Assembly: GCA_900617975.1 (NCBI GenBank) | Contig: UZAE01013283.1 | Coordinates: forward strand, 7,618-24,332 | Source: Rodentolepis nana | Lineage: Eukaryota > Platyhelminthes > Cestoda > Cyclophyllidea > Hymenolepididae | DNA: 16,715 bases | Reading direction: 5' to 3' | Shown: piece after piece, positions 9,561 to 16,715 of the stretch | Layout of the letters: every line of letters starts with the position of its first letter | Numbering within the stretch: the stretch's first letter is position 1 | Program-made: the position numbers and the translations under genes | Notes under the pieces: model-generated | Databases searched by the model: none | Told to the model about the DNA's origin: nothing | What the model saw: only the letters and a program-made list of their open reading frames with translations

Positions 9561-9590
9561 GAGTGTATACAACGTCGACATCAAATTGTG
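9561..9590 (+). CDS. 30-nt exon-like unit 2 of tandem array
   Basis: This unit begins 182 bp after unit 1, with acceptor GGACATTTGTAG and donor GTGAGT. It reads VYTTSTSNC in the shared phase, and other frames are open too. The intron-like sequence after unit 2 closely resembles the one after unit 1 (GTGAGTC...ATTTGAA, CATTTAATTT, AAAATCATTACAA, ATTTGTAG), yet the 30-nt core matches unit 1 at only about 14 positions. Conserved introns around a diverged exon are the reverse of what purifying selection on the exon would give. Confidence 0.4.
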
Positions 9591-9727
9591 GTGAGTCAGA
9601 ATTTGAATTAACCTGACTATAATATTCTGATTAGACAAATTGACAACTGCATTTAATTTAAAGATGAAAATCATTACAACCCAAGCAGCACATTCAGCAT
9701 ATAATTAAGACAATTTGGTATTTGTAG

Positions 9728-9757
9728 GGAAGCCGGCAATTTCGACAACAAGCAGTG
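9728..9757 (+). CDS. 30-nt exon-like unit 3 of tandem array
   Basis: This unit begins 167 bp after unit 2, with acceptor GGTATTTGTAG and the slightly weaker donor GTGTGT. It reads KPAISTTSS in the shared phase. The core ends CAACAAGCAGTG|GTG, and the 12-mer CAAGCAGTGGTG recurs on the minus strand in the exon-like segments at 12028-12058 and 11627-11660. Downstream sequence diverges from units 1 and 2. A simple tandem repeat that happens to contain AG and GT is the main alternative. Confidence 0.4.
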
Positions 9758-9877
9758 GTGTGTTTGGCTTTAAAATCCATCACCAATTTCAGTTGCTTGA
9801 TTCACTACCTTACAAATTAACATTAAAGTGCTAATTGGTTTTGATTAAACGAATACATTAAGCCGTGATTTTTTCTT

Positions 9878-10325
9878 AGGTTTCACAATCGGATATAATT
9901 TTCAAGTAGGTTTTCACATAAGAATGCATTTCAATTATCGACGAACCATTCTATTAAGGAGTGTCAACATATATTTAATTTTCTCAGTTGTTTTAGAATT
10001 TACCCTGTGGATTCTCAAATGATTAAACGTGAATTTACTTCTGAACATCAATAAACAAGGTTTCACACTAACTTATTAATAAACGTACACTTTTAATAAC
10101 GGTATAAAGAAAAATAAATACAATGCTCTTTAACATTTTGCGCGGGTTTTAAAAAGCCTGTTTTAAAATGAAATATCAATATCAAAAATATCGGAATTTT
10201 TTTTAAATATAATTTTAATTGTTGGCTTACTACGGAAATCAAGGAATGTTATTTTAATCTTGCTAATATTAATCATCATATAAATTCGTATTTTATCGGG
10301 TTTTAAGATAATAATTAAAACGTAA
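9878..10325. repeat. Old tandem duplication, copy 1
   Basis: It aligns with 10387-10725. Landmarks are TAGGTTTCACAATCGGAT, then AGTAGGTTTTCAC, CGGTATAA, GAAATATCAAT, ATAATTTTAATTGT and AATTCGTATT. The offset drops from 509 to about 369 bp through roughly 140 bp present only in this copy (about 9955-10090), then rises to about 395. No coding potential is supported. Confidence 0.5.
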
Positions 10326-10386
10326 TTCCACTGAAGGCTGAGGTTCAATATTTCAATATTTCCAAAAAACCGACAATTTCATTTAT

Positions 10387-10725
10387 AGGTTTCGCAATTC
10401 GATCTATTTTTCCTAGTAGGCTTTCACCTAAGGAATCACTTTAATCATGGACAAACCCCTTTTTAATAAGGTATAATTAAATAACATAAAATACAAAGCT
10501 GTTTTACATTCCACGTGTGTAAAAAGGGATTGTATTGAATAGAATATCAATTTCATTAATATCTACTGATCATTGTAATTGCATTTGAAGTTTAGGCTTT
10601 GGTATAATTACAATTGTAAGCTTATTGCAAAATCCAAGAATGGGTATTTAATTGAACTTTATTAATGATGGTCAAATGAATTCGTATTAATTCAGGTTTT
10701 TAAGTTATTTTATCTTAAATATTAA
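10387..10725. repeat. Old tandem duplication, copy 2
   Basis: Partner of 9878-10325, with TAGGTTTCGCAATTCGAT, AGTAGGCTTTCAC, AGGTATAA, GAATATCAAT, ATAATTACAATTGT and AATTCGTATT. Both copies start just after a pyrimidine-rich TAG, so each may carry an acceptor-like site, but the lengths to the next donor-like GTAGG differ by one base and no shared frame results. Confidence 0.5.
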
Positions 10726-10770
10726 TTTATTAAATAATATTAATATTATATTTATATATAAATTTTAAAA
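10715..10770. other. 56-bp run of pure A/T
   Basis: There is no G or C between 10715 and 10770. The run contains overlapping inverted repeats (AATATTAATATT, TATATATA) and could fold or unwind easily. It marks the end of the duplicated block. Confidence 0.7.
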
Positions 10771-10899
10771 CGTGAACATATTTCCAAGTCAAATGAATAT
10801 TACTTAAGATTAGAAAGCCTATTATTGGTAATTGAAGATGTCTCACACATTCAAATAAGCAAAGAAGGGATTACCGCATTAGAGCACTTCAAATCTCAC

Positions 10900-10933
10900 C
10901 TTTCCCAACCCAGTTTTGCGTCATGTAGAGCAT
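10900..10933 (-). CDS. Candidate 34-nt exon
   Basis: On minus the acceptor TAATTTGAAATACCAG (preceded by CTGCTTTCC) and the strong donor AAAG|GTGAGATTT enclose 34 nt. Its G+C is well above the surroundings. It reads MLYMTQNWVGK plus one base, leaving phase 1 like many other candidates here. A second frame (ALHDAKLGWE) is open. It lies downstream, in the direction of transcription, of the exon candidates at 12287-12530 and 11627-11660, so it could belong to the same transcript. The family is not recognised. Confidence 0.33.
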
Positions 10934-11559
10934 CTGGTATTTCAAATTAATGGAAAGCAGTGAGTTCATTAAGTAAAGCTAATTGTTTTCTTTGTGCAAA
11001 ACTATTAAAAATAGTTGATACACCAACCGAAAATGAATGCCTGTCAATTATATTGGTAATAGACATTTTTAATCACGAAATATATTACAATGTACTTAAT
11101 TTCCGATATGGTAATTACCATCTGTCGAAACTTTGAATGCATTTTACATTTATTCTCAAAACAATGTCATATACAAAATCTCGAGTTAATCGAATTAGTC
11201 AAGACTTCAATTGTAGATGACTGATTAACAAGCCTAGTTAAGCTGTGAAATGTCCTGATATCAAAGAAGAATAAACTAATGGTTCTTTAAGAGTAATATT
11301 CCATTTCGTGAGAAGCTCCTATAACGGCTCAATATTTAACTTCGTAAATAAGTATAAACTGTATTCGATTCTAATTTAGAAGTCTAGTATTTAGATTTTG
11401 AAGGATTTTTAACTGACGTTAATGCCTAGAATAACTAAAAATCAGGCAGTTTCAGGAGGTCAGTCTTTACTCGAGATTAAGAGTAGATCGACCTCATCAC
11501 ATTTGGTTTAAATTTGTTCCTTGTGATAAAATAAGAGAGTAAGATTCTCAATCATGTTT

Positions 11560-11700
11560 CAAACACGAGCATTAAAGTCAATGCTGATTAGCTCGATAAA
11601 TTAATTAACGTCATTTGTCACCCCACCACTGCTTGCTGTTGTTGTTACTCTCGTTTTCATGGAAGCTTAAAAATATTATTACACATTGACAAGTTCACTT
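11560..11700. repeat. Tandem duplication of about 400 bp, copy 1
   Basis: It aligns with 11965-12105. Shared landmarks on plus are AATGCT(T)G.TTA..CTC, CATTTGT(C/A), CACCACTGCTTGC, TGTCA or GTTAC, GAAGC(T/G)TAAAAAT and TTATTA. It contains the minus-strand exon-like segment 11627-11660. Confidence 0.5.
11627..11660 (-). CDS. Ser/Thr-rich exon-like segment, copy 1
   Basis: On minus the segment reads MKTRVTTTASS plus one base G, then GTGGGG as a weak donor. A good acceptor (ATATTTTTAAG) five bases upstream would make a 39-nt exon with two leading and one trailing base, the same symmetric phase as the plus-strand 30-nt units. Copy 2 differs by one in-frame codon (ACA), which fits coding sequence. 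Its end CAAGCAGTGGTG matches plus-strand unit 3. Confidence 0.33.
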
Positions 11701-11964
11701 TAACTGAAAATGCATTGAACTATTTAATTTCCAAAAAATTCATTAAGCTAGCGACAAAAAAAGCATAATCTTTTATTTAGCCTGATTGATGCGAACAATG
11801 TTTTACTTTCACTTTGAACAAGAAAAAATTAATAATTTTTGATTTATATGCAGGACAATTTAAATGTTAAAATCATCTGTACCAATTATGAACCTTAATA
11901 AATGTAAATTTTTACATTTTGTTTGATACAAATTATTCATGCCAATTCAAAAAGGCGTTTTGCG

Positions 11965-12105
11965 GCTTGCTTAAAAGATAATGCTTGTTAAACTCAATAG
12001 ATAAACAAACTACATTTGTAGACTCACCACTGCTTGCAGTTGTCACTTCCATTGTCATTGAAGCGTAAAAATTGTTATTATTTATAGATACAAGATAATT
12101 TCAAT
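11965..12105. repeat. Tandem duplication of about 400 bp, copy 2
   Basis: Partner of 11560-11700, offset 401 bp at the core. It contains the minus-strand exon-like segment 12028-12058. Confidence 0.5.
12028..12058 (-). CDS. Ser/Thr-rich exon-like segment, copy 2
   Basis: On minus the segment reads MTMEVTTASS plus one base G, followed by a perfect donor GTGAGT at 12027-12022. The acceptor seen in copy 1 (TTTTTAAG) is TTTTTACG here, so the site is lost unless GGAAG inside the segment is used, giving an 18-nt exon. As in the 6575/7724 pair, the two copies differ in acceptor strength. The ATG could also make it a first exon, but no hydrophobic signal follows. Confidence 0.3.
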
Positions 12106-12286
12106 ATAATCAACTTACGTGTTGTGTATTCTAGGCGTTAATAGAATATTCAGATATTAATGATTTTGACTGAAATTAGATTTAGATTAGTAGAATGAAA
12201 CCAATTTTCACATTCGATAATATCAGGAGACTCGCTAAACGGAATACATGTCATTAGTCAATGACATAATTTCAAAGGTCATTTAC

Positions 12287-12530
12287 GCAATAAGAATACG
12301 GGAGTATACCATATCTTGTCCAATCAATAGTTACGCCTAATCTTGAAGTTTCTGTGTGAAACGGCAACATTGTAAAAGATTCATTGTTAACTAGTTGATA
12401 CACGAGTGTGTAATTCAAAGTATTGTGCGTCTTGTCAACCGTATTTTCCCCTTTGCAATGAACATATTTTGATTGCACAATTTTGATTTCACAAACAATG
12501 AAATATTCTTCGACGTACCACATTTTACCC
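12287..12530 (-). CDS. Protein-like internal exon, possible lipocalin-like segment
   Basis: The acceptor-like CCGCATCAG (weak tract) precedes one base and 81 open codons, ending PYSYC at the donor GTAAATG. The frame stays open upstream of the acceptor to a TGA near 12562 and closes four codons past the donor. The sequence begins GKMWYVEEYF, has CKGENTVDK and NYTLVYQLVNNESF (two possible N-glycosylation sites), and ends with IDWTRYGILPYSYC. GKMWY resembles the lipocalin G-x-W-Y signature, and the end resembles the TDYxxYxxxYxC strand, but the spacing of about 70 residues is short and this is only a loose likeness. The four cysteines suggest a secreted protein. G+C is higher than around it. It is the longest convincing coding stretch in the window. 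Confidence 0.48.
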
Positions 12531-12700
12531 CTGATGCGGAACTCAAAAGTTTTTGTTCATATCAAAAACAGAGTTAATCATCGTTTTTGTTCAGATTAAA
12601 CTAAACAGAAGGTAATTTGGTAGATTTTGAAACAAATTAAATTAGATATAAAGAATTTCGAGTTTATGTATTCTTTATTTAAAAGAAAAAATAAACATAC

Positions 12701-12769
12701 CTTTTGTATAAATATGGGTATAAATGTATTCAAATTTACAGCACGTGAGTTCATTTTGTCTCATTTCAC
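12701..12769 (-). CDS. Candidate 69-nt exon upstream of 12287-12530
   Basis: On minus an AG (TTGATTAATGACAG) precedes 69 nt ending AAAAG|GTATGT, an excellent donor. With two leading and one trailing base it reads EMRQNELTCCKFEY then IYTHIYTK. The adjacent cysteines and symmetric phase fit the other candidates. It sits about 170 bp upstream, in transcription order, of the exon at 12287-12530, but its phase 1 end does not match the one-base start chosen there. They are therefore not joined directly under these boundaries. Confidence 0.28.
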
Positions 12770-13474
12770 CTGTCATTAATCAAATGAGTGATCTGACATT
12801 GTAAATAAATATTGGTTTCCTCTTCTGATAATATTACGACTGAATCTACAATATTGACATAGCAAACCTTTATTATAAATAAAAAAGTTAGATTTTTTTA
12901 ATTCTCCGTTATCAGCCTCCAAATATTTCAACCCATCAAATCATCCAAGTATGCAAACCACACCTTCAAAGGAATATGAACTTCCTGGAAGTCATCACAT
13001 TGAAACAACTTATTTATTGCTATTGGCAAAGCGTTTGCAAGCATTTCCGATAACACAATATTTGTCGCTCATATATATATTTTTTGCAATTTTTTGGAAC
13101 TGCCAAAGAGTGCCGTTCTATTTTAAATGGTCCAAAGTTTTACCACGAAATATAAAAATATTCGCTACACCAATTGAACACTTTCGTTTGAGTCATAAAA
13201 AATGTAGTAATTCTTTGAATGTCTGCTGATTACTAACAAAACTCTTATAAATTTAGATAAATGCATTTGTTTATTGTAATTCTTTCTATGGCTTTCAATT
13301 TTCAAACAGCGACTACAATTAATACAAATCCTACTTTGACTATTAGCTGACATTTGCGAGTATTCTATGGCTGAAATGTGGAATTTAATTGCAGTTGTCA
13401 ATGATTTCTATGAACAAAGTATAGCATTAAATAAAATTTTGTCGTCGGTAAAACAGATCATTACACACTGCTGA
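12770..13474. other. No supported gene
   Basis: ORFs of 78-92 codons on both strands (12951-13229, 13165-13401) have no signal peptide, recognised motif or splice sites and look random. Confidence 0.4.
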
Positions 13475-13810
13475 GTTTGTATTTATGTTACTATGTTAAC
13501 AAAGTGAATGATTACGTTATAGACAAGTAAATGGACTTGCTTATTAAGATAACATTAAATCTGCAGAGCAAATCCGAGATGAACTTAATATATTTATATC
13601 AAACGGCAGGCTTTATGATAGTTATCATTAGCCCTTTAGTTGACTTCAGGCTTCACAGAGTGAAGGATATATTTGCAAATACATTAGTTTAGGGCAAGGC
13701 TATGCAAATTGTTTAAAGTTCGTTGGGTGCGGCACACATGTTATGGAGGCATGAATTGATGGGAAAGGTAAATAGTTTATTAGTCAATTATTAATGCATA
13801 CAACGAGAAT
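13475..13810. repeat. Block A, first copy (336 bp, abuts N)
   Basis: It looks identical to 14020-14355 at a constant offset of 545 bp, and it stops exactly at the N at 13811. The identity and exact stop point to a contig end and not a biological repeat. Confidence 0.9.
13587..13660 (-). mobile_element. Short LINE-family 3' end (copy b)
   Basis: On minus it reads CTGTGAAGCC, GGGCTAATGATAACTATCAT, AAAGCCTGCCGTTTGATATA, then an A/T tail. It matches 16466-16550 closely, and 15683-15745 and 226-330 less well. About 75 bp remain. A false duplicate appears at 14132-14205. Confidence 0.6.
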
Positions 13811-13811
13811 N

Positions 13812-14018
13812 TATTAATTGGGGAAAAATACTGTGCCACCACACTTAGTGCTACAAAATAGGTAGAATTGAAATGTCCAAGATTTGTGCAATTGAAACTT
13901 TTAAATTATGGATATATTTAGATGATACCAAAACGATATTTTGTCCACCAATTTGAATATTTGAGCTTAAGACGTTCCAATAAATAACTTGTGTTTAAAT
14001 TATATTTTAACATTTTGC
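13812..14018. repeat. Block B, first copy (207 bp, between two Ns)
   Basis: It looks identical to 14498-14704 at a constant offset of 686 bp and is bounded by the N at 13811 and the N at 14019. It is a stand-alone small contig whose sequence recurs inside the next contig. Confidence 0.9.
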
Positions 14019-14019
14019 N

Positions 14020-14355
14020 GTTTGTATTTATGTTACTATGTTAACAAAGTGAATGATTACGTTATAGACAAGTAAATGGACTTGCTTATTAAGATAACAT
14101 TAAATCTGCAGAGCAAATCCGAGATGAACTTAATATATTTATATCAAACGGCAGGCTTTATGATAGTTATCATTAGCCCTTTAGTTGACTTCAGGCTTCA
14201 CAGAGTGAAGGATATATTTGCAAATACATTAGTTTAGGGCAAGGCTATGCAAATTGTTTAAAGTTCGTTGGGTGCGGCACACATGTTATGGAGGCATGAA
14301 TTGATGGGAAAGGTAAATAGTTTATTAGTCAATTATTAATGCATACAACGAGAAT
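14020..14355. repeat. Block A, second copy
   Basis: This is the same 336 bp as 13475-13810, starting directly after the N at 14019. Here it continues into 142 bp (14356-14497) that are absent from the first copy and replaced there by one N. Confidence 0.9.
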
Positions 14356-14497
14356 AGATTATTTATCCTCAACTCATTTTTGTATTACAACGATTCCATC
14401 AAGTGATGATTGAAGACGACGTATTTGCTTCATCGTCTCTGAGATGACTTAAAATTGTGTGACTATACTGATGGAACAGAGATTGACCTATTGACAT

Positions 14498-14704
14498 TAT
14501 TAATTGGGGAAAAATACTGTGCCACCACACTTAGTGCTACAAAATAGGTAGAATTGAAATGTCCAAGATTTGTGCAATTGAAACTTTTAAATTATGGATA
14601 TATTTAGATGATACCAAAACGATATTTTGTCCACCAATTTGAATATTTGAGCTTAAGACGTTCCAATAAATAACTTGTGTTTAAATTATATTTTAACATT
14701 TTGC
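14498..14704. repeat. Block B, second copy
   Basis: The same 207 bp as 13812-14018, here joined to block A through 14356-14497 and continuing into unique sequence at 14705. This A-C-B version is probably the true genomic order. Confidence 0.9.
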
Positions 14705-15223
14705 CAACAGTACAATTTTTAATTTAGGTATGAAATCTGTAAAGCGCAAATTTCGAAGACCTGTGGGTCGAGATAACAAACTCCTTTTGATTACAGCAAA
14801 TTTCCATTGAGTTTCGAAATTTATTCTACTGTTTGCGATATCTTTATATTAACGTGAATTCACCAACTCAAAATTGACAGAAATGGCTTCTTCATGTTGA
14901 ATTAACAAAACAATGGTCAATTTTTAATGATTAATATGCCTATTGTAAGTTCCAGCATAAAATCGTTTTATTCCAATCAGATCTCAGAGGAAACAAATTT
15001 GAATTCTTGCACAATGTGAAACGGACGCGTCATCATCAACACCATGGAAAATTCTGTTCTTGCGCTTAATTGAAATTATAGCACCTCCCTATTTAGTAAA
15101 TTTTGAGTATTGCTATATCTTGTTACAAAAATGAGCCACATTGCATTTTTAAGTGGTGGTAATTTTGCTGATGCTTACGAAAAAATTAAAAGTACACATT
15201 GATTTTCTAAGTTTGTTTTCCAA
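14705..15223. other. No supported gene
   Basis: AT-rich sequence with no repeat or ORF I can support. A possible acceptor (GATTTTCTAAG) lies 19 bp before the ATG at 15224. Confidence 0.4.
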
Positions 15224-15406
15224 ATGAAATTGGTTGATGTTAATTGCTGGCAAACCATGATGATGTTTCACATATTTCTAGTGACCGTGGCATGTCTTCT
15301 TACATGCTCAACGGTCGATGGTCGAAAAATGTATATCGAATATAGACTTTCAAAGCACTATCCAACTCAATTTCAAATTCTTTGTGAAAATAAGCAGTTT
15401 TATTGA
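15224..15406 (+). CDS. Small ORF with signal-peptide-like start
   Basis: A 60-codon ORF begins MKLVDVNCWQTMMM, followed by a hydrophobic core (FHIFLVTVACLLT) and CSTVDGRK, resembling a signal peptide with cleavage near TVDG. The remainder (MYIEYRLSKHYPTQ...) is short and ends at TGA. It could be a first coding exon, since GATTTTCTAAG just upstream may be an acceptor in the 5' leader, with a weak donor GTGAAA before the stop. It could also be a small secreted peptide or chance. It matches no neuropeptide I recognise. Neighbours are LINE fragments 3' and false-duplicate sequence 5'. Confidence 0.3.
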   Translation: MKLVDVNCWQTMMMFHIFLVTVACLLTCSTVDGRKMYIEYRLSKHYPTQFQILCENKQFY

Positions 15407-15504
15407 GACATTGCCTTGTAATATCTGTCATTTCATTAAATGAAGTTGTATCTATTTGATAAAATTTTATTCATTATTTTATTCAAAAAGGTCTTAACAG
15501 CGGG

Positions 15505-15540
15505 GTCATGATAGTTTAAAGTGAGAAGTCAAATGCCAGT
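15505..15540. repeat. Fragment shared with repeat at window end
   Basis: AAGTGAGAAGTCAAATGCC here matches AAGTGAGAAGTCAACTGC at 16698-16715 with one mismatch. It is probably a detached piece of the same element family, on the same strand as 16466-16715. Too short to define limits. Confidence 0.4.
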
Positions 15541-15682
15541 TTATGAACTTTTTTGTCGTAAGAGTTTACTTTGCGCATTGTGTACCACGTGAAGGTAAAT
15601 CTGCCACACGCCACATCGCAATCATCCTTAATCACTTGGAAATTTGATCGTGTTGTGCAACCCGACCAGACTATCGTCAATC

Positions 15683-16200
15683 GTATTTATTCAATATTTA
15701 TTTATTTCAAATGGCAGGCTTTATGATATTTATCATTGGCCCTTTAACTTTGACATCAACTTCCCCAATGGGTGGGGGTACATGTATAGCAGTTCATTAA
15801 CTGTATTCTTGCTTCCAAGTATCTCTGGCTTTCCGTCATTGCTTTTAAAGCTAGAAATCGATTCAGGTGGGTCTTCTCCATTTCCTCCCATGGGTTACAT
15901 AGGGTGCATGCGGGTTGAGTGCACATTCCCAATCTGTAAAGGTGTTTTGACAGGCAATCGTGTTCGGTACGTAGTCTAAACTCAGCAACGGCTTCTATTC
16001 TTTGCCAATTGCCTATGCCGGAAAGTGCCACTGTCCACTGTTTCGCCTTTGTTCAAGCTTTAAGTTCGTTGCACCTTGAGGTCTGGAATTCACCCCTGAT
16101 GTATTTATGCAACATGGATTTATTCCAATCGTTGAAAAGGCCAAGGCGGGCATATTATTTGCCAACAAGCAGCTTACATGTTTCAATGCAAAGATGTGCT
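15683..16200 (-). mobile_element. 5'-truncated LINE with RNase H C-terminal remnant (copy c)
   Basis: The minus strand carries the last part of a non-LTR retrotransposon ORF2, then a 3' UTR (GGGCCAATGATAAATATCAT, AAAGCCTGCCATTTG) and an AATAAATAAAT tail at about 15683-15710. This is the longest of the family copies here. Upstream of about 16045 the frame is broken by stops and shifts, and recognisable coding fades near 16200. Unlike 226-330 and 16466-16715, its 3' UTR lacks the long pyrimidine block and differs after GGGCC, so it belongs to a related but distinct subfamily. Confidence 0.7.
15756..16046 (-). pseudogene. Non-LTR reverse transcriptase ORF2, C-terminal RNase H/zinc-knuckle end
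   Basis: The open stretch reads KQWTVALSGIGN, then IEAVAEFRLRTEHDCL, HLYRLGMCTQ, CTLCNPWEEMEKTHL, and ESQRYLEARIQLM before the stop. This is the typical C-terminus of arthropod LINE ORF2 proteins (usually FRLxTGHDCL...H, C-x2-C...HL..C, Q-R-Y-W-x-A-R). Here the G of TGHD is E, the last Cys of the C-C-H-C knuckle is replaced (HLNRFLAL), and W of RYW is L, so the copy has decayed. Only about 95 codons remain of an ORF normally near 1000. An in-frame TGA and a frameshift lie just upstream of 16046. Confidence 0.75.
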
Positions 16201-16465
16201 GTAAATTGTTTATGTTTCTGGGTTTGCTCTTATTATTGTTAATCTCATCTTAAAATGATACTTTTTAATAAAATATGTAACAAATGCTTAACAACTACCC
16301 ATTTCATGTGGGATATAAATTCAGATAATTAAAGCTCACATTTAATTTATGTGTTTGCAAAAGTAAAATTGACAGACAGTTAAAGAAAATAATTGATGGA
16401 GCAATTTAATTATCATTTACTAATTAAAAATTCAATGTTGTTAGTTTATTTTTGAAAACAAGATA

Positions 16466-16715
16466 TTTTATTTATTTATAACAAATGGCAGACGTTTTGA
16501 TAGTTATCATTAGCCCTTTTAGTTGACTTCGGGCTTCACAGAGGGGAGGAGGAACATCAAAGTGAGAAGAAGTCAGGAGGGGAAATAGAAGGGTGTTTTT
16601 AAGATGTAATAGAAAAAGACACAAAGGCTCAGAAAGGGTAAGATAATTACTGTGGTAGGGGTCGAATATGACATACAGTGGGAGAGATGGCTTTTTGAAG
16701 TGAGAAGTCAACTGC
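16466..16715 (-). mobile_element. LINE-family or SINE 3' end (copy d), cut by window edge
   Basis: On minus it ends GGGCTAATGATAACTATCAA, AACGTCTGCCATTTGTTATA and AATAAATAAAAT. Upstream is a pyrimidine-rich stretch (TTCCCCTCCTGACTTCTTCT) and sequence running off the window. It shares its last 85 bp with copy b and a longer part, including CTCACTTTGATGTTCC, with copy a. No RNase H coding is visible where copy c has it. A long 3' UTR or a SINE sharing a LINE tail would explain this. Confidence 0.6.

Larger units (their letters stand above)
9379..9757. repeat. Tandem repeat array, units of 182 and 167 bp
   Basis: Three diverged units, each a 30-bp core plus an intron-like spacer of about 140-150 bp. 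The spacer after unit 1 aligns along its length with the spacer after unit 2. The sequence after unit 3 aligns only loosely (AAATTAACATTAAAGTG). Confidence 0.6.

Noticed and set aside
9379..9757. CRISPR-like or satellite array
   Set aside because: Only three units, unequal spacing, diverged cores and conserved spacers; the genome is eukaryotic.
12118..12169. Minus-strand segment with excellent acceptor TCTAATTTCAG and donor GTAAGT
   Set aside because: All three frames contain a stop. A 12-nt exon from the inner acceptor CGCCTAG remains possible but cannot be supported.
15644..15979. Plus-strand 111-codon ORF, the longest in the window
   Set aside because: It is antisense to the recognisable LINE RNase H remnant and its 3' UTR.
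16472..16711. Minus-strand 79-codon ORF
   Set aside because: It falls in the LINE/SINE untranslated repeat; other copies do not keep the frame.

Overview
The window is AT-rich eukaryotic DNA (about one third G+C by eye), most likely from an arthropod. There are no prokaryotic operons, ribosome-binding sites or long ORFs. The clade evidence comes from two transposon relics: the RNase H/zinc-knuckle end of an arthropod-type non-LTR retrotransposon, and a decayed Mutator-like transposase. Two isolated N bases show that this is a draft scaffold. No complete gene can be read. Most of the window looks like intron or intergenic DNA with a few short exon-like islands.

Layout. 1-2400: a dispersed-repeat fragment (226-330), then what looks like the 5' end of a secreted-protein gene on the minus strand. 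It has a TATA-like box (2394-2401), a signal-peptide exon (2208-2357), a 49-nt intron and a second exon (2053-2158). A 30-nt microexon candidate lies further down at 414-443. 2400-6570: mostly empty, apart from a Mutator-like transposase relic (4859-5265, plus strand). 6570-9000: two pairs of diverged duplicated exon-like segments (6575-6698/7724-7847 on plus; 7218-7336/8829-8911 on minus). 9379-9757: three 30-nt exon-like units on the plus strand, each with AG before and GT after, in tandem units of 182 and 167 bp. 9878-10725: an old tandem duplication. 10900-12770: minus-strand exon candidates, including the longest convincing one (12287-12530, 81 codons, possible lipocalin-like segment) and two Ser/Thr-rich exon-like segments in a roughly 400-bp duplication. 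13475-14704: a near-certain false assembly duplication around the two Ns. 14705-16715: a lone ORF with a signal-peptide-like start (15224-15406) and truncated copies of one LINE family.

The recurring theme is tandemly duplicated, very short exon-like pieces. Most start with two bases of a split codon, and several also end with one, so they could be added or skipped without breaking the frame. Together with secreted-protein signals, this suggests one or more intron-rich secreted genes with expanding microexons. By analogy only, aphid bicycle effectors and schistosome micro-exon genes are built this way. Most exon calls here rest on splice-like sequence plus an open frame, which occurs often by chance in AT-rich DNA. 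The strongest are 2053-2357, 12287-12530, 7218-7336 and the 9379-9757 array.
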